Source: Nilaparvata lugens (lineage: Eukaryota; Arthropoda; Insecta; Hemiptera; Delphacidae). Taken from it: DNA of 64,000 nucleotides. The stretch's first letter is position 1. The number at the start of each line of letters is the position of its first letter. This document shows, in pieces, positions 24,963 to 36,815 of this stretch. The translations under genes and the position numbers were made by a program. The stretch covers positions 28,937,973-29,001,972 of the forward strand of contig NC_052516.1 of assembly GCF_014356525.2 (NCBI RefSeq), given 5' to 3'. The notes beneath the pieces are model-generated. The model was not told where the DNA came from and did not search any database. It was given only the letters and a program-made list of their open reading frames with translations.

Positions 24963-26600
24963 TATAGTTCATACAGAAAGGTTCTATCCAATCACAGTGG
25001 ATTGAGATTAATTCCCAGAGAAATGCAAAAATTTCTCTCACAAAAGCATGTTAAATTTTAATCCAAATCAGAGAAGACTATTTCAAAAAGATAGCTTATC
25101 AGATTGGTTCTACTGGAATTATTCAGGATTAAAATTTAACCGGCTCTTGTACAACCGGCACTGATTGAATGATTACAAAAGTTCAACAGCTGAGTCCTAA
25201 TTTTGTCTCAGTTCCACACACATGTACTCGCTCACTCACTTCCATCATCAACAGACGACAAAATTTCCAGCTGTTTTTCCAAGGACGTATTTATCCTTTT
25301 AATGTCCTTCAGCGAGTTATCACAGGGTTGAAACCTAGTGCAATCGAATTTTTATATCATAAACCTACTTTATTCCAAATTTATTGAGAGTCGTTAGAGC
25401 CGATTTCGAGATCCGTTAACATACAGATATAAAAACATATAAACATCTAAACATATAAAAAGAAATTGCTCGTTTAATAGTATAGGATATTTTCACTATT
25501 ACCTCAAAATGTTCAATAGGGATTGAAATTGATTGAAAAACCACCATTTGAATCCGCTATTAAATTTGGAATGAACTGACGTTCTGGTTTTGTTTTCCTG
25601 TTTTCAGTTGTGCTTTACTATTATATTATCTCTAACAGTAATTATTATTTTATGAGAATCAGTAATGATTTGAAATTCACTGAGTGTATGTTTTGAGTGT
25701 ATTTCTTAGTCTCTGCGCTCAGTTTATTTCGAACTTGCAGGGACTTTCAGTTTGATAGATTTATATTTCATGATATTCCATTTTTTATTTTATATTGTAT
25801 TTCACTTTTTTTCTACAATTTTTTTCTGTAATTATGTTTCTGGGAAAAATAAAAATTTGATTTGATTTGAGTGATTGAGTGAAACTTGAATTTTTGAATG
25901 GAGATTGGAATTGGTTGCAAAACAACCATTTCAATTCTCTATTCAAATCGGAATGAATTGACGTTCTGGTTTTGTTTTCAATTGTGCTGACTTGTTTACT
26001 GAATGAACGGTTATTTCAACTGAATAATTAAAGTTTTCTTTTGTTCTGAATGTTCTATTCAGAGAGTTGATGAGTTACTGTTGATTAATATTTGGTGAAT
26101 TCGATTGTGATAGAGCTGTTCTCCAGGATACGTGACCAAAAAGATTCAGAACTTTTTTCGCAAAGGTCATTTTTTGGACTCGAGTCCTTTTTGCATCAAA
26201 TAGTACAATATTGATCCTTTGTACATGAGGTGTTGTGATAATTTGGAGAAGATGTGGGAAAAGAAGATGGTAGTAAATGGAATAGGTAGAGAATTGGAAG
26301 TTGATGAGTTTATCCAATTCCATATTATATGGAATAAGTACGCCACAGCCAGACATTGCACATGGAAAATTATTAATTCCATTGATTATTAAACTATTTG
26401 ACTTTTTAGACGATCATAATTTCAGTACATTACTTCAGGTTGAATAATAAAATCAGAGATTAACGTTTCTGGTTTGGGTAGTAACCAATCCCATGTCAGA
26501 ATGGGTTGGATTGACTGGGAATTGGGGGATATTAATTCAGAAGCCGAAATCTTGGTGGATAGGCCAAATACTCGAAGATAGAATTTTGAAAGAAAAATAT
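24963..26600. other. Intergenic, no gene recognised
   Basis: Two diverged direct repeats of a segment with GAATGAACTGACGTTCTGGT TTTGTTTTC stand near 25,560 and 25,950 (GAATGAATTGACGTTCTGGT). Short open frames show no domain. The sequence is AT-rich otherwise. Confidence 0.45.
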
Positions 26601-26689
26601 AAGCATTCAATAAAAATAGATTAAGGTGACAATGCTACAGTGACGAGAGGAAAATGACTGTGGATGATAAGGAATTGTAGATGGAGCAG

Positions 26690-27745
26690 ACGATATAGAT
26701 GGGGTTGATGATAATGGGGAGAAAGAGGTAGAGGAGGAGGAGGAGTGGAAGAAGAAGGATGAGGATGAGAAAGATTTGTAGACAGAGGAGAATATGTGGT
26801 AGGGGTGGAAGAGGTGGAGAGATGTTGGGAAGAGGAGTTGAAAAGGAGGTGGTGGAAAAGGAGGAGAAGGAATAGGAGGAGGAGGAGGATGAGGATGAAA
26901 AGAGGAATGAGAAGGAGGATGAGAAGAAGAAGGAATTGTAGACTGAGGAGAAGTTGTGGGTGATGTAGATGAGGAGGAGGAGAAGGTGGAGGAGGAGGAG
27001 GAGGAGGAGGAGGAGAAGGAGAAGGAGAATGAGAAGAAGAAGAAATTGTAGACCGAGGAGAAGTTGTGGGAGATGTAGAGGAGAAGGAGGAGGAGGATTA
27101 GGATGAGTATGATGATGAGGATGAGGAGTAGGATGAAAAGAATGAGAAGGATGGATGAGAAGGAGAATGAGAAGAAGGAGGAATTGTAGACTGAGGAGAA
27201 GTTGTGGGAGATGTAGATGAGGAGGAGAAGGAATAGGAGGAGGTGGAGGGGTGGAAATGGAAGAGAAGCAGAAGGAGAAGGGGATAGGAGTGGAGGAGGA
27301 GCAGAAGGAGATGAGAAAGAGAAGGTAGATGGGGATGAGGAGGAGAAGGAGGAGGAGGAGGAGGATGATGATGAAAAGAAGAATAGGAAGGAGGATGAGG
27401 ATGAGGAGTAGGATGAAAAGAATGAGAAGGATGGATGAGAAGGAGAATGAGAAGAAGAAGGAATTGTAGACTGAGGAGAAGTTGTGGGAGATGTAGATGA
27501 GGATGAGTATGAGGATGAGGATGAGGAGTAGGATAAAAAGAAGAATAAGAAGAAGAATGACAAGGAGGAGGAATTGTAGACTGAGGAGAAGTTGTGCGAG
27601 ATGTAGAGGAGGAGGAGGAGAAGGAGTAGGAAGAGGAAGAGGGGTGGAAATGGAAGAGAAGCAGAAGGAGAAGGAGATGGAAGTGGGGGGGGAGCAGAAG
27701 GAGATGTGAAAGAGAAGGAGGAGGGGGATGAGGAGGAGAAACTGA
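26690..27745. repeat. GGA-rich purine minisatellite, about 1 kb
   Basis: The plus strand is nearly all purine plus T. A recognisable unit with GAATTGTAGACTGAGGAGAA and GTTGTGGGAGATGTAGA recurs at about 26,932, 27,042, 27,181, 27,461 and 27,571, separated by variable GGA/GAT blocks. Larger segments (27,110-27,235 and 27,390-27,515) repeat almost word for word. Minus-strand Ser/Leu/Pro-rich frames of up to 403 aa are by-products. Confidence 0.9.
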
Positions 27746-28427
27746 AGAAAACCAGATGCAGAAAACCATTTCCATCCATATGCATACCCTGACAGTGTAG
27801 AAGTTACTATCTCGCCAAGTAAAGTAGCTGTTTTGAAGCAATTCAATTTCTGTGAACAGGACTCTCAACTGAGTGCAAACAATATGTTGGCGGTGTAATA
27901 CAATTTCCACTTGCCGAGAGGAAGCTCTCGCCTGAAAACATGAAGAAAACTGCTAGCGGAGAGGAAGCTCACCTCTGAGCTCAAACTCCATGTTAACGCG
28001 AAGAATTTCAATATAAACCCGGTTTAGTGGCATAACTATGTGACATGCTGCTGAATTCTGCACAGTCTGCTGGGTTGAATCTTTATCACTGTGAGGAAGT
28101 TTGAAGGAGCGAATTTCTCGGAATTTCTGACTTCTTCCTCTATCCTCTTTTTATTCGTTCTTCTCTCCTCTCTATTTAGAGGGAGTAAAAATTGTAAAGG
28201 AGAGTCCTTGACACTATTTACCCAATTTCTCATTGTCATTCTTTTATTAGTAATCTTTCCTCTTCTATTTTGTGTGGACTACGGTACTAAGAGCAAGGAA
28301 TAATATTAAAAAGTGGATAATTTCTTGCTCTTTTTCTCATTTCTATCCGTTTGTAGATGATTTTTCCTCCTCTATTGCTAATACTTACATGAAGAAAAGA
28401 AATACTCTGAACAATATATTTTTCCTA
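27746..28427. other. Intergenic, no gene recognised
   Basis: Contains GAGAGGAAGCTC twice (27,918 and 27,959) and CT-rich stretches. No domain is found in any frame. Confidence 0.4.
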
Positions 28428-28613
28428 CAGTTACGTTGAAAAGTGGCCATTCCCGCACTGATTACAGGACGCAAAGAATCACTTTTCCGCTCTAGTGCGG
28501 CAAAAATTTTTTCTGCACTCCAGATTTGCAACATGGGAACACAAAATAGTTAGTAGGTTATATGGAGCACCAGTGCAGCAAAATCAAAATTAAGTTGGTA
28601 ACTGTGACTGTGG
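28428..28613 (+). repeat. R530 repeat, left part of a split copy
   Basis: TTTTTCCTACAGTTACGTTG through CAGTGCAGCAAAATCAAAAT and GTTGGTAACTGTGACTG matches 24,426-24,615. It breaks off at about 28,613, where LINE sequence starts. Confidence 0.85.
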
Positions 28614-31531
28614 TGCACGTTATAAGAATATTGAGGTGGTGGATGACAGCCACAGCACAGCCGCCCCTTCATTCAAACACTACTAGATTATTATGTAGTA
28701 CGAGATACAGTCTTGAAATGTTTTTAGAGGAGACCGAATGCTTCTCAAATCGAGTCCTGATTGGTGATACGAATATTGATATCTTGGAAAATCGTTTAGG
28801 TCTAGCTGGGCATAGGTATATGGATGTATTGAATGGATATGGGTTTATAAGTTATCTTTATGGAGGTACTAGAATCGGTGACGTATCTGAAACATGTAAC
28901 TTATTGACCATTTTTTTCTAAAAAGTCGGTATTTTAGGCTTTATCCAGCTATTTTTAATTGTTCGATTACTGACCATGAAGCAATAATGGGTACTATTAG
29001 TGAGACTAAGAATCAAATATGTGAAAATAAAAATACTGCTGTTGATGATATACAAATCATACAAGAAAAAATTGATTTAAATAATTTTAAGATTAGAATT
29101 GAAAACGAATCGTGGGGGGAAACTATGTCCTAAAACAGTGCTAAAAAAGCCTTTACAATTTTCTTTGATACTATCATAAAACATTTTACATTATCAAAAA
29201 AAGTTTGTCATAGGGTTAGCAGTAGACAAACCCGACTTAAACCCTGGATAACATCAAGTTTAGTTATATCTATAAGGACAAGAACAAAATGACTATAAAA
29301 GCTAGAAGACAGCCGTTCAATGATGCACTTGCCAACAAATTAAAAAATTATAATACTATTTTAAAGAGAATTTTGCGCGTGGTAAAGGAGACTTATTTCA
29401 AAAACAAATTTATTAACTGCAAACATAATATCAAGAAGACCTGGGAAACAATAAATGAAGCATCGGATTCTACTAAACAAAAGAAAAATATATCTTCTGA
29501 TATACAAGGCATTGATAAACGAGTAATAAAGTCAGACAAAAAGAAAGAGATAGCAGATGAATTCAATAAATATTTCACTACAATCGGTAAAGAGATTACA
29601 AATAGGAATCTAAAGAACTTAAATCAAGACAAAACATACAGGTATAGAGTAATTCCAGGAAATTGTAATTCATTCTTTTTTACACCAGTCTCAGAAGAAG
29701 AAGTTATTAATACTATTTTTAGTCTGAAAAGAAGGGTAACTTCTGGCCCTGATGGAGTATATGCAAATTGCCTCATTCAAAATGCATATAATATTTCTAA
29801 ACGTCTTGAGCATATAATTAATCTATGTTTTCAACAGGGCTACTTCCCTGACGAAATGAAACGGGCTATAGTCATTCCATTACATAAAGGTAAGGAGAAA
29901 TCCAGTTTGGATAATTATCGTCCCATTTTCCTCTTATCTAGTATTAGTAAAATTATAGAAAAATGTGTAAAGTTGAGACTAATATCCTACTTAAATAAAT
30001 ATAAAATCTTAAATAGTTCGCAATTGGGTTTTCAAAGTGGCCTTAATACTTCTGATGCAATATTTAGAGTGAGTAGAGAAGTTATAAATCATTTAGATAG
30101 AGGAAAAAAGTGCTTGGGAATCTTTCTGGACTTCCAAAAGGCTTTCGACACAGTGGACCATGAACTCTTGCTAAATAAAATGGAATTATCGGTTTTAGAG
30201 GCATAGTTTTGAAATTGTTTAGGTCGTAATTAAACTTAAGGTCACAAGCCGTAAAAATTGATGATACAATTAGCAACGATAGGAGAGTTGAAGCTGGGAT
30301 TCCACAAGGAACAGTGCTTGGCCCAATTCTATTCCTAATTTATATTAATGATTTATTAAATATTGATCTAGACTGTGGCTCTCTCTACTCATTTGCGGAT
30401 GACACTGTAGCTCTGTTTCATGGAAATTCATGGATGGAAACATTTGAGAAAGCAAATAGTGGTATAGCAAAGATAAAAAATTGGTGTGACCACAATAAAT
30501 TATGTATAAATAAAGATAAAACAGTGGTTCTACCCTTTTACCTCACAATGGCTGGTAAGCCCTCTGAGGAGTACCAACTTAAAATTATTATTCATAAACC
30601 TGACTAGCCTAACCTAACCAGTCTTATTGCCAGTGTGTTCCTCTCTTTGTTCATGCTTCTGTAAAATACCTAGGCATCATGATAGATTCTCGACTAAGGT
30701 GGGAGCCACATATTTCTTATGTTTGTAAATAGATTAAGGAAAACATTTTATAAGTTTGTTCAATTGAGAAATATTCTTCCATTGTACCAGTTGAGGATGG
30801 TATTCCTTGCCCTAATCTCTTCTGTAATTGAATACGGCATTGTTGGATGGGAGGTTGTGGATCTTCCATCTTACAACCCCTTATTTTGCAGTATAAGAAA
30901 ATTGTAAAAATATGTCTGAATAGACCAATTAGATATCCCACTAACCTAATCTATAAAGAATTCAAATCTCTAAGCCCTGAGGATTTATATAAATTGAACT
31001 TATTAAAATATGTATTTGAACGGCCATTAGATTTTCCAGTGACTCCTGAACATGGATATACAACTCGTGGTCAAGCCAGAGAAACTATATGAGCCGAGAT
31101 GTGTAACTGCATCTGCGGCTGGTCATGCAGCCTTTCAGGGTCCTCGTTTATTTAATGTTTTACCTTTCGATATTTCTAGAGAGTCCTCCTTATCGATTTC
31201 CTGTAGAAGGTTAAGACTGTATTTATCGGCTTCATAAATTGTTTCGTTTCGTTTTGTTTCATTGAAATATGTTCAACTTTATTCTGTAAACTAGGCTATA
31301 TAAACTAAGCATTGTAATCAATTTGTTTCTTTTTGTGGAAGATGTGTATTTTTGTTCAGATTGCTTAATGGCATAATGTTGAATCGTTTTTCTTATATAT
31401 TTTCTGTAATTCATAAGACGAACCACTCCGCGACGCAGGCCTAGCCTAATGAGGAGTGCACTTGATATTTTTTATGTTTTATGCTTTGTAAAATTGTACA
31501 ATGAAGTGAATAAAAGTTATTATTATTATTA
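28614..31531 (+). pseudogene. Degenerate 5'-truncated LINE (endonuclease end + RT) inserted in R530
   Basis: The remnant endonuclease reads RVLIGDTNIDIL (GDxN motif) near 28,750 and ITDHEAI near 28,965. RT follows at 29,289-30,206: NYRPIFLLSSISKIIEKCVK, SQLGFQSGLNTSDAIFRVSR and GIFLDFQKAFDTVDHELLLN. After a frame change at about 30,200-30,290 come RRVEAGIPQGTVLGPILFLI, NDL and SFADDTVALFHG. Further frames carry SVKYLGIMIDSRLRWEPHIS, LRNILPLY, VIEYGIVGW, and a C-terminal GPRLFNVLPFDISRESS ending at 31,237. At least four frame changes plus stops make it inactive. A (TTA)n tail at 31,516-31,533 marks the 3' end. The motif set suits a CR1/L2 or Jockey-group LINE; the clade is not resolved. Catalytic residues FLDF and FADD are intact. 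Confidence 0.85.
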
Positions 31532-31790
31532 TTCAATTTTAAATAAATTAAGGTTTTTATTAATAATAAAATTACACCGAAAAACATTTGATGCATTTCA
31601 GGGAATTTTACCCATAATTACCCACTTTTCATATTCAATGGTAACTGTAGGAAAAATTTAATGTGAAATACGTGCGCAAAGTTCCTCTGCTGCACTCAAC
31701 AAACCATTCCGCCCTCGCCTACGGCTCAGGCGTAAACGTTTCTTTCGGTGCAGCAAATTGTCACTTTGCGCACTAGTTGCACAAATAACT
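31532..31790 (+). repeat. R530 repeat, right part of the split copy
   Basis: TTAAGGTTTTTATTAATAAT through CCACTTTTCATATTCAATGG, GTAACTGTAGGAAAA and the outer module to TTGCACAAATAACTA matches 24,718-24,962. Roughly 85 bases of the intact repeat are missing at the LINE junction. Confidence 0.85.
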
Positions 31791-32320
31791 ATTTCCATTT
31801 TCATTTTCTTCCTTTTACTCTGTCATTTTCCAAGTCTTAATATATTGCACTCTTTCTATCTCTTGCTATTCTAATTTCATATTATTTCTTAGAAGAGATT
31901 TTCTCTACAATATTCGTGCTATTTTCTTCCTTCCACTCTGTCATCCTCCAAGTTGAAGTATTTCACTTTAGTATCTCTTGCTATTGTGAATTCAACAAGA
32001 ATTTCTAAGCAGTGTTTCTCTGTGTTAATTCCACTAGTTCAGTTTCCTACTACAGTTCTATCCACATGCTATTACTATATTTCAGTAATATTATATTACG
32101 ATTATTTCCAATACTGTAAGGAAAGTAACTTATTGGAAGGAATACAAATATCTCATATTCGTACTAGCTTGCTAGTTTCCCTTTTATTTTTCCCCATTGA
32201 TCCCTTATACGTTGCTAAATGCGGATAATAGAATGCAGTAGAAAGTTTTATTTTTGCGCACAACAGTTTACAATAAAATGGAAGTAGTATAAAAATTTCC
32301 CATTAAATCAAAGGTGAAGG

Positions 32321-32392
32321 TCAAGGTCACCAAACCTTACCAATCTATTTGAACCTAACCTAAACCTAGGTCAAGGTCAAGGGTCAAGGTCA
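32321..32392 (+). promoter_or_regulatory. Cluster of three TCAAGGTCA half-sites
   Basis: TCAAGGTCA occurs exactly at 32,321-32,329, 32,371-32,379 and 32,384-32,392. An extended AGGTCA half-site of this form is the known binding sequence of FTZ-F1 (NR5A) and ERR nuclear receptors. Whether it is used here is unknown; a short AAGGTC simple repeat would also produce it. Confidence 0.35.
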
Positions 32393-32744
32393 AATACACA
32401 TTGTAATCTCATTTGTTATCACATTGATATGAAAGATGAAAAAGGAGATGAGGATAAATTCTAGATAGAATAGAATATTTTAGCATTGCTATACTTTTAA
32501 TTTTTCATCTTCTTCATGATCTTTCTCTAAATTCCGATCAAATAATTCTGATTGTAATTCTAATTCCATCAAGTGAACTTTATGATTGATCATCAATGAA
32601 TTTCCATATCTTTTATTCCTTTTCCTTGTTATCTAATGCTGGCATCTTTCATAGCCTTGTCATTGAGGGAACTATTCTCAGTTGGGAAATGTCAGAATTT
32701 TTGTTGGCAAATGTCAGAATTTTAGGTTGAAAATTCAACTTCTC

Positions 32745-32815
32745 GATTAACGGGACCTTTTCGCAAAGGGACTCTCCACCAACAAAAGCCCTACAAATTC
32801 ACTTTACACCACTAA
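32745..32815 (+). repeat. SINE 3' fragment
   Basis: GGGACCTTTTCGCAAAGGGA CTCTCCACCAACAAAAGCCC matches GGGACCTTCCCGCAAGGGA CTCCCCATCAACAAAAGCC at the end of the SINE at 35,459-35,705. Confidence 0.75.
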
Positions 32816-32912
32816 CTAACAACTTAATTTATGAATCCTGAACATCCTTTTCCTGAACACTTACATTCAGAACGAAATTTACATTAAATTAAAAAAAAAT
32901 TATGTTTTTCAG

Positions 32913-32969
32913 GTTTGACAGTGACGATGAAGTGGCCACAATGAGTGACGGTGTGCCTTGGTGGTTAGG
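32913..32969 (+). other. Candidate exon coding an acidic peptide
   Basis: The acceptor ATGTTTTTCAG ends at 32912 and the donor TTAGG|GTGAGG is at 32970. The frame between reads FDSDDEVATMSDGVPWWL with both edges split. The composition is protein-like and unlike the surrounding repeats. No neighbouring exon was found and the peptide is not one I recognise. Confidence 0.25.
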
Positions 32970-33121
32970 GTGAGGCGGGTGGGGGAGCGGGGGAAGAGAA
33001 GTAGTAGGAGGAGTAGGTAGAGGAGGAGGTGGAGTCGAGAGGGAGAAGAGGAGAAGAGAAGGAGGTCTGGATGCGCCCCGACTCTGGTTGGCGTGGCCTC
33101 CTCTCCGGTGAAGACGCTGCT

Positions 33122-33145
33122 ATGCTCTGCTGTGGACGCAAAAAG
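33122..33145 (+). other. Candidate short first exon MLCCGRKK
   Basis: ATGCTCTGCTGTGGACGCAAAAAG is followed by GTCAGT, an acceptable donor. The peptide would be an N-terminal Cys pair next to basic residues, the pattern of palmitoylated membrane anchors. It lies 150 bases after another candidate exon but not in a joinable frame by direct reading. Weak. Confidence 0.15.
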
Positions 33146-34224
33146 GTCAGTGCTTCCATGTTTCACGGCCGTAGATGAGTATTGGTTCAAAAATACAAAT
33201 CACTATTTCACAATTTGGGTGTGAGTGAGGAACAAGTTTGGTACATAAGTCGCATACAGATTGGACATCACTGATAATATTCATAGTAAATATATGATAC
33301 ATAGGGGTATTATATGATTTGTGTTTTTATATTGTATAAATAGGTAAGATAAAACTTAACTAAGAATACGAAAATAAACTTGAATCACCAATGTTTTGAC
33401 ATTGCAAAAAGCTCATGGTAGCCACGTTTAATCTAGCACCATAAATCACAAAGACAGTGTGGGCCCATAACTGGAGTCAAATTTTCCAAATAGGAATGTA
33501 AATGTGATAATTATTCATCTCATGAGAATTTCATACAGATTAATCATCATTGATAATATTGATATTAATACAACATTTGAAAAAACTATCAAAGAAGATC
33601 AATGCTTGTTGATTGTTGGTACGTGAAGACTTAAAATCTTGATATGCAATATGGTGTTTGTTAATAGTAGAGATTGATTAGTACGATAATAATTTGGAAT
33701 TGGAACAGAGACATCGCAACAAACATGTTTCTGAGCTGTAGACCACTGATTAGAAGTCAAGATTCTATGGTGATTCGAGGTAGGATACAAATGTGGCAAA
33801 AATCACGACTATCTTACGGACTAAATATTATTAATATTGGTTCTATTCATACCCAAGAAAGATTCTCACTCTGAACTTGTGGATTACACAAGATTTGAGC
33901 ATTCCAGATATTCTTTTAACTTGGAGGTACCAAAATTCACGCTTCAAATATCTCGGCCTCAAACATCTCCTCTTTCATCCACTGCTCTTTCAAGTGTCAT
34001 GCACCATCGGATCTCAACCATAGAATAAACTTATGAGAATGTAATACTTGTGTATGGTTTCTCTATAGTTTCTCGCTCATCTAGGAATACATGAAAATAT
34101 GGTCGCATTTATGGTCCCATTCCGAGTTATAGATCAAATGGTGATTACGCATGGAACCCATATCATCTAACTTCAACTCTAATATTTAGGTTTACATCAA
34201 GAAATGGCCACAATTTTCATATCA

Positions 34225-34490
34225 CTGTGTGTTCACACAGTGATAACGTGCCGGTCTTATAATCAATAGAACCCGAGTTCGAATATCGACCGGGGCCAAA
34301 AGTTTTTGACCGCAGCTAAATCACATAGATACGGCCACCCCGTCTTTCGGAGGAGACGATAAGCCGTCGGTCCCGACCACCTAAAAAGTAGTCGTTATCT
34401 AATCAAATCTCTCACCATCCCTCTCACTCATTACCCACGCACAAGCCTAAGAGCTTATGTGGGTATCACCCTCAGTATTATTATTATTAA
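34225..34490 (+). repeat. tRNA-derived SINE, second subfamily
   Basis: AACCCGAGTTCGAATATCGA carries a B-box-like GAGTTCGAATATC. The body holds CCCCGTCTTTCGGAGGAGAC, GATAAGCCGTCGGTCCCGAC, TACCCACGCACAAGCCTAAG and GGGTATCACCCTCAG, then an (ATT)n tail. The A-box region is degenerate. The tail block is shared with 7,400, 8,306, 10,320, 21,728 and 53,115. Confidence 0.75.
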
Positions 34491-35458
34491 GTTTCAAACG
34501 GCAAATTATCTGTCTTTGTTAAAACGGATATGGTCATAGCCTACTATAGATAGATATTATCTAAAGTAAGCAATGATTATGGTACCATTCGGCCATAGTA
34601 GAGCAAGAGCAACATACAATATACAAGATAGAACAAGAAAATCAAAAATAGATATAGTCCTTTTCAAAATAGTAGGAAATTGAATTAGTATTTTCTCTCT
34701 AATTTTCTTTCATGCCCACTCCTTACTTCCTTTCAACCATTTGTTCATTGTCTCTCCTTCATTCCCTCTTTCCTATTTTATCTTTCTCTCCTTCTTTTTC
34801 ACTTCCTCCCTCCATTCTGCCAATCAATCCAATCCGACTCTAACCATTCTCTTCTGTATCTTATTCCCAATTTTCCACCAATCAATCGAATTTCTTTTTT
34901 CTATCTTCAACTTTTCCGCTCAATCACACGCCTCTCATCCAATCATCCTCATCCATTCCCCTCTCCCTCTCTCGCATTTTCCGATCTGTCCTTCTGACAT
35001 TTATTTGTTTCCATCCCTGCCAAGCCCTAAAGCCACTCCAACTTTTGAAGTTGTCAACTTGAAGACCTATTTGTGACGTCATCTTCACTGAAGTTAGGCA
35101 GGCCTTCTTCTGTTTGACTTTAGCAAGATCCATTTTATACTGTCAGCTTTGCTTATTGATAACATCGACGCTTCCCATACAACCAACGATGACAGATTTA
35201 AGTGAAGCTCACTAGTCGAGCAGTTTCAGCCAACTCAGCTATAAACTTTATCCAATATTCTTGCCTCTATTTGTGTTTCATCATTCGTCGTTTTCCAACT
35301 GCAAGCATCTTCCAAGTTTCCTTCTTTTTTCTCTTCTTTTGAATTTTGTTGGGATGGATTTAATACCATTTGTGTTAGTGACGAAAGAGCGAATCTCAAA
35401 ATTACCATGAAATCTTGTTATAATTATATTTTTTATACTATCTCTTCACTATTATTAG
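34491..35458. other. Intergenic with a pyrimidine-rich block
   Basis: 34,690-35,000 is rich in C and T on the plus strand (degenerate CTTCC and CATTC words). Around 35,155-35,215, CATCGACGCTTCCCATACAA and GATGACAGATTTAAGTGAAG belong to a dispersed motif also at 19,195 and 48,220. No gene is recognised. Confidence 0.45.
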
Positions 35459-35705
35459 AATGGAGTGATCCGTGGTCTAGTGGATAGAGTGCCTGCGTAG
35501 CAGCATAGAGATCCCGGGTTCAAACCCTCTCAATACCATGGTTTGGTTTTTTAACCAGATCACTCCCGTGTTATCGGATGGGCACGTTAAACTGTCGGTC
35601 CCGGCTGAAGTATGACAGTCGTAAGGCCCATTGACGGCTTAAATTATATATTCAGGCGGTGGGACCTTCCCGCAAGGGACTCCCCATCAACAAAAGCCAT
35701 ACGAA
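35459..35705 (+). repeat. tRNA-derived SINE with intact A and B boxes
   Basis: GGAGTGATCCGTGGTCTAGT with A-box TGGTCTAGTGG (35,473-35,483) and B-box GGTTCAAACCC (35,517-35,527) makes a tRNA-like RNA polymerase III promoter head. The body follows: TTAACCAGATCACTCCCGTG, ACTGTCGGTCCCGGCTGAAG, GCCCATTGACGGCTTAAATT and the CAACAAAAGCCATACGAATT end. A reversed, head-less copy is at 62,478-62,662. I reject a true tRNA gene because the body continues for about 180 bases and recurs elsewhere. Confidence 0.85.
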
Positions 35706-36815
35706 TTTACTTTACTATTATTAGAATAATATAGATAATATAAATAATAGAGTTCGCTACTAGTTGATTTATTGGAAAAAGAGAATCAATCGATTCGAAT
35801 AAAAATGATTGATTCGATTCATTAATAAAATTAAACAATTCAAAATGCTTCTAATCGTGCGAGTCCTAAGGCTGTGAAAAAGCTGAAAAACATTCCACTG
35901 CTGATATTTTTCAAAGACTTTCGAATTTAATACTATCAAGCTATCAAAAAAGGAAAGTTTTCTAAAAAAAGGGTTTTTCTGTCATCACTCTTTTAGATAC
36001 GAGCGTATGAGCGCCTAAAGTTTATATTTTTGGGACAGATCATTTCTAATTCGGTAAAAGATAAATCCATGACATTTTGAGAATAGTTTCTCCATGGTAT
36101 TGCTTATTGAATGGAATAAAAGTTCTTTGAAATATATTTTTTGGGAAAGTTATTCAATTTACTGAGAATGACCAAAAATAACTCGAATAGAAGTAAGTAT
36201 TTCAGCCATTTTTGGTAAATTGAATAACTTTATCAAAAATTGATATTGTCAGGGAATTATGTTTTATTCAATCAAAGATTCCATGAGGAGTTTATTCTCG
36301 AAATTTCATTCATTCATCTCTTACGAATTTGAAATGATTTGTTCGAAAAATTTAAACTTAGACGCTCATGTTTCAAAAATAAATGATCGGAAAAAAAATT
36401 CTAGGGAAAACTTTCTAATTTTGATGGCTTGATAGTATACAAATCGGAAGAATTTGAAAATTCACCAGTAATAAGGTTTTTTTAGCCTGTTGCACAGCCC
36501 AAACGTAAGGGAGTTCTACCTTACCTGATAATTTATATTATAGGCTACTCGTATATTTGAGCTGTCAATGGATATCACGACTGTAAATTTATTTCAGTCG
36601 TGACCACCAAAAATAATCGTGTTCTTCTGAAAACACGGAAGATGACTGACTAAAAACTCAATTTTGATTAATATCAATTTATCATATCATATCATATCAT
36701 ACCCATCATATAGCTCATACACAATGTTACTCAAAACTGAAAAACTTTGAGTGATAACAACTTGGTTTTATATCTGCCTCTGTCTTATTAGTAGCGACAC
36801 TTGAGTTCTAAAGCA
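35706..36815. other. AT-rich intergenic sequence
   Basis: Two imperfect inverted segments flank 36,100-36,250: ATTTTTTGGGAAAGTTATTC and its partial complement TTGAATAACTTTATCAAAAA. A (TCATA)n pentamer run lies at 36,679-36,703. No gene is recognised. Confidence 0.4.

Larger units (their letters stand above)
31791..34224. other. Intergenic with a few candidate signals
   Basis: Mostly unique-looking AT-rich sequence. It includes three TCAAGGTCA motifs (32,321-32,392), a SINE tail fragment (32,745-32,815), two candidate short exons (32,913 and 33,122) and a GA-rich patch at 32,980-33,065. No domain is recognised. Confidence 0.4.

Noticed and set aside
26607..27910. Minus-strand frames of 270-403 aa rich in Ser, Pro, Leu and Phe
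   Set aside because: They come from the GGA minisatellite. Three overlapping frames are all open at once and there is no domain.
32353..32367. CCTAACCTAAACC resembling the insect telomere repeat
   Set aside because: Only about two and a half imperfect units; chance is enough. A similar short match is at 30,607.
35465..35535. Possible tRNA gene with A and B boxes
   Set aside because: The sequence continues into a SINE body that recurs reversed at 62.5 kb, and an intact cloverleaf was not evident.
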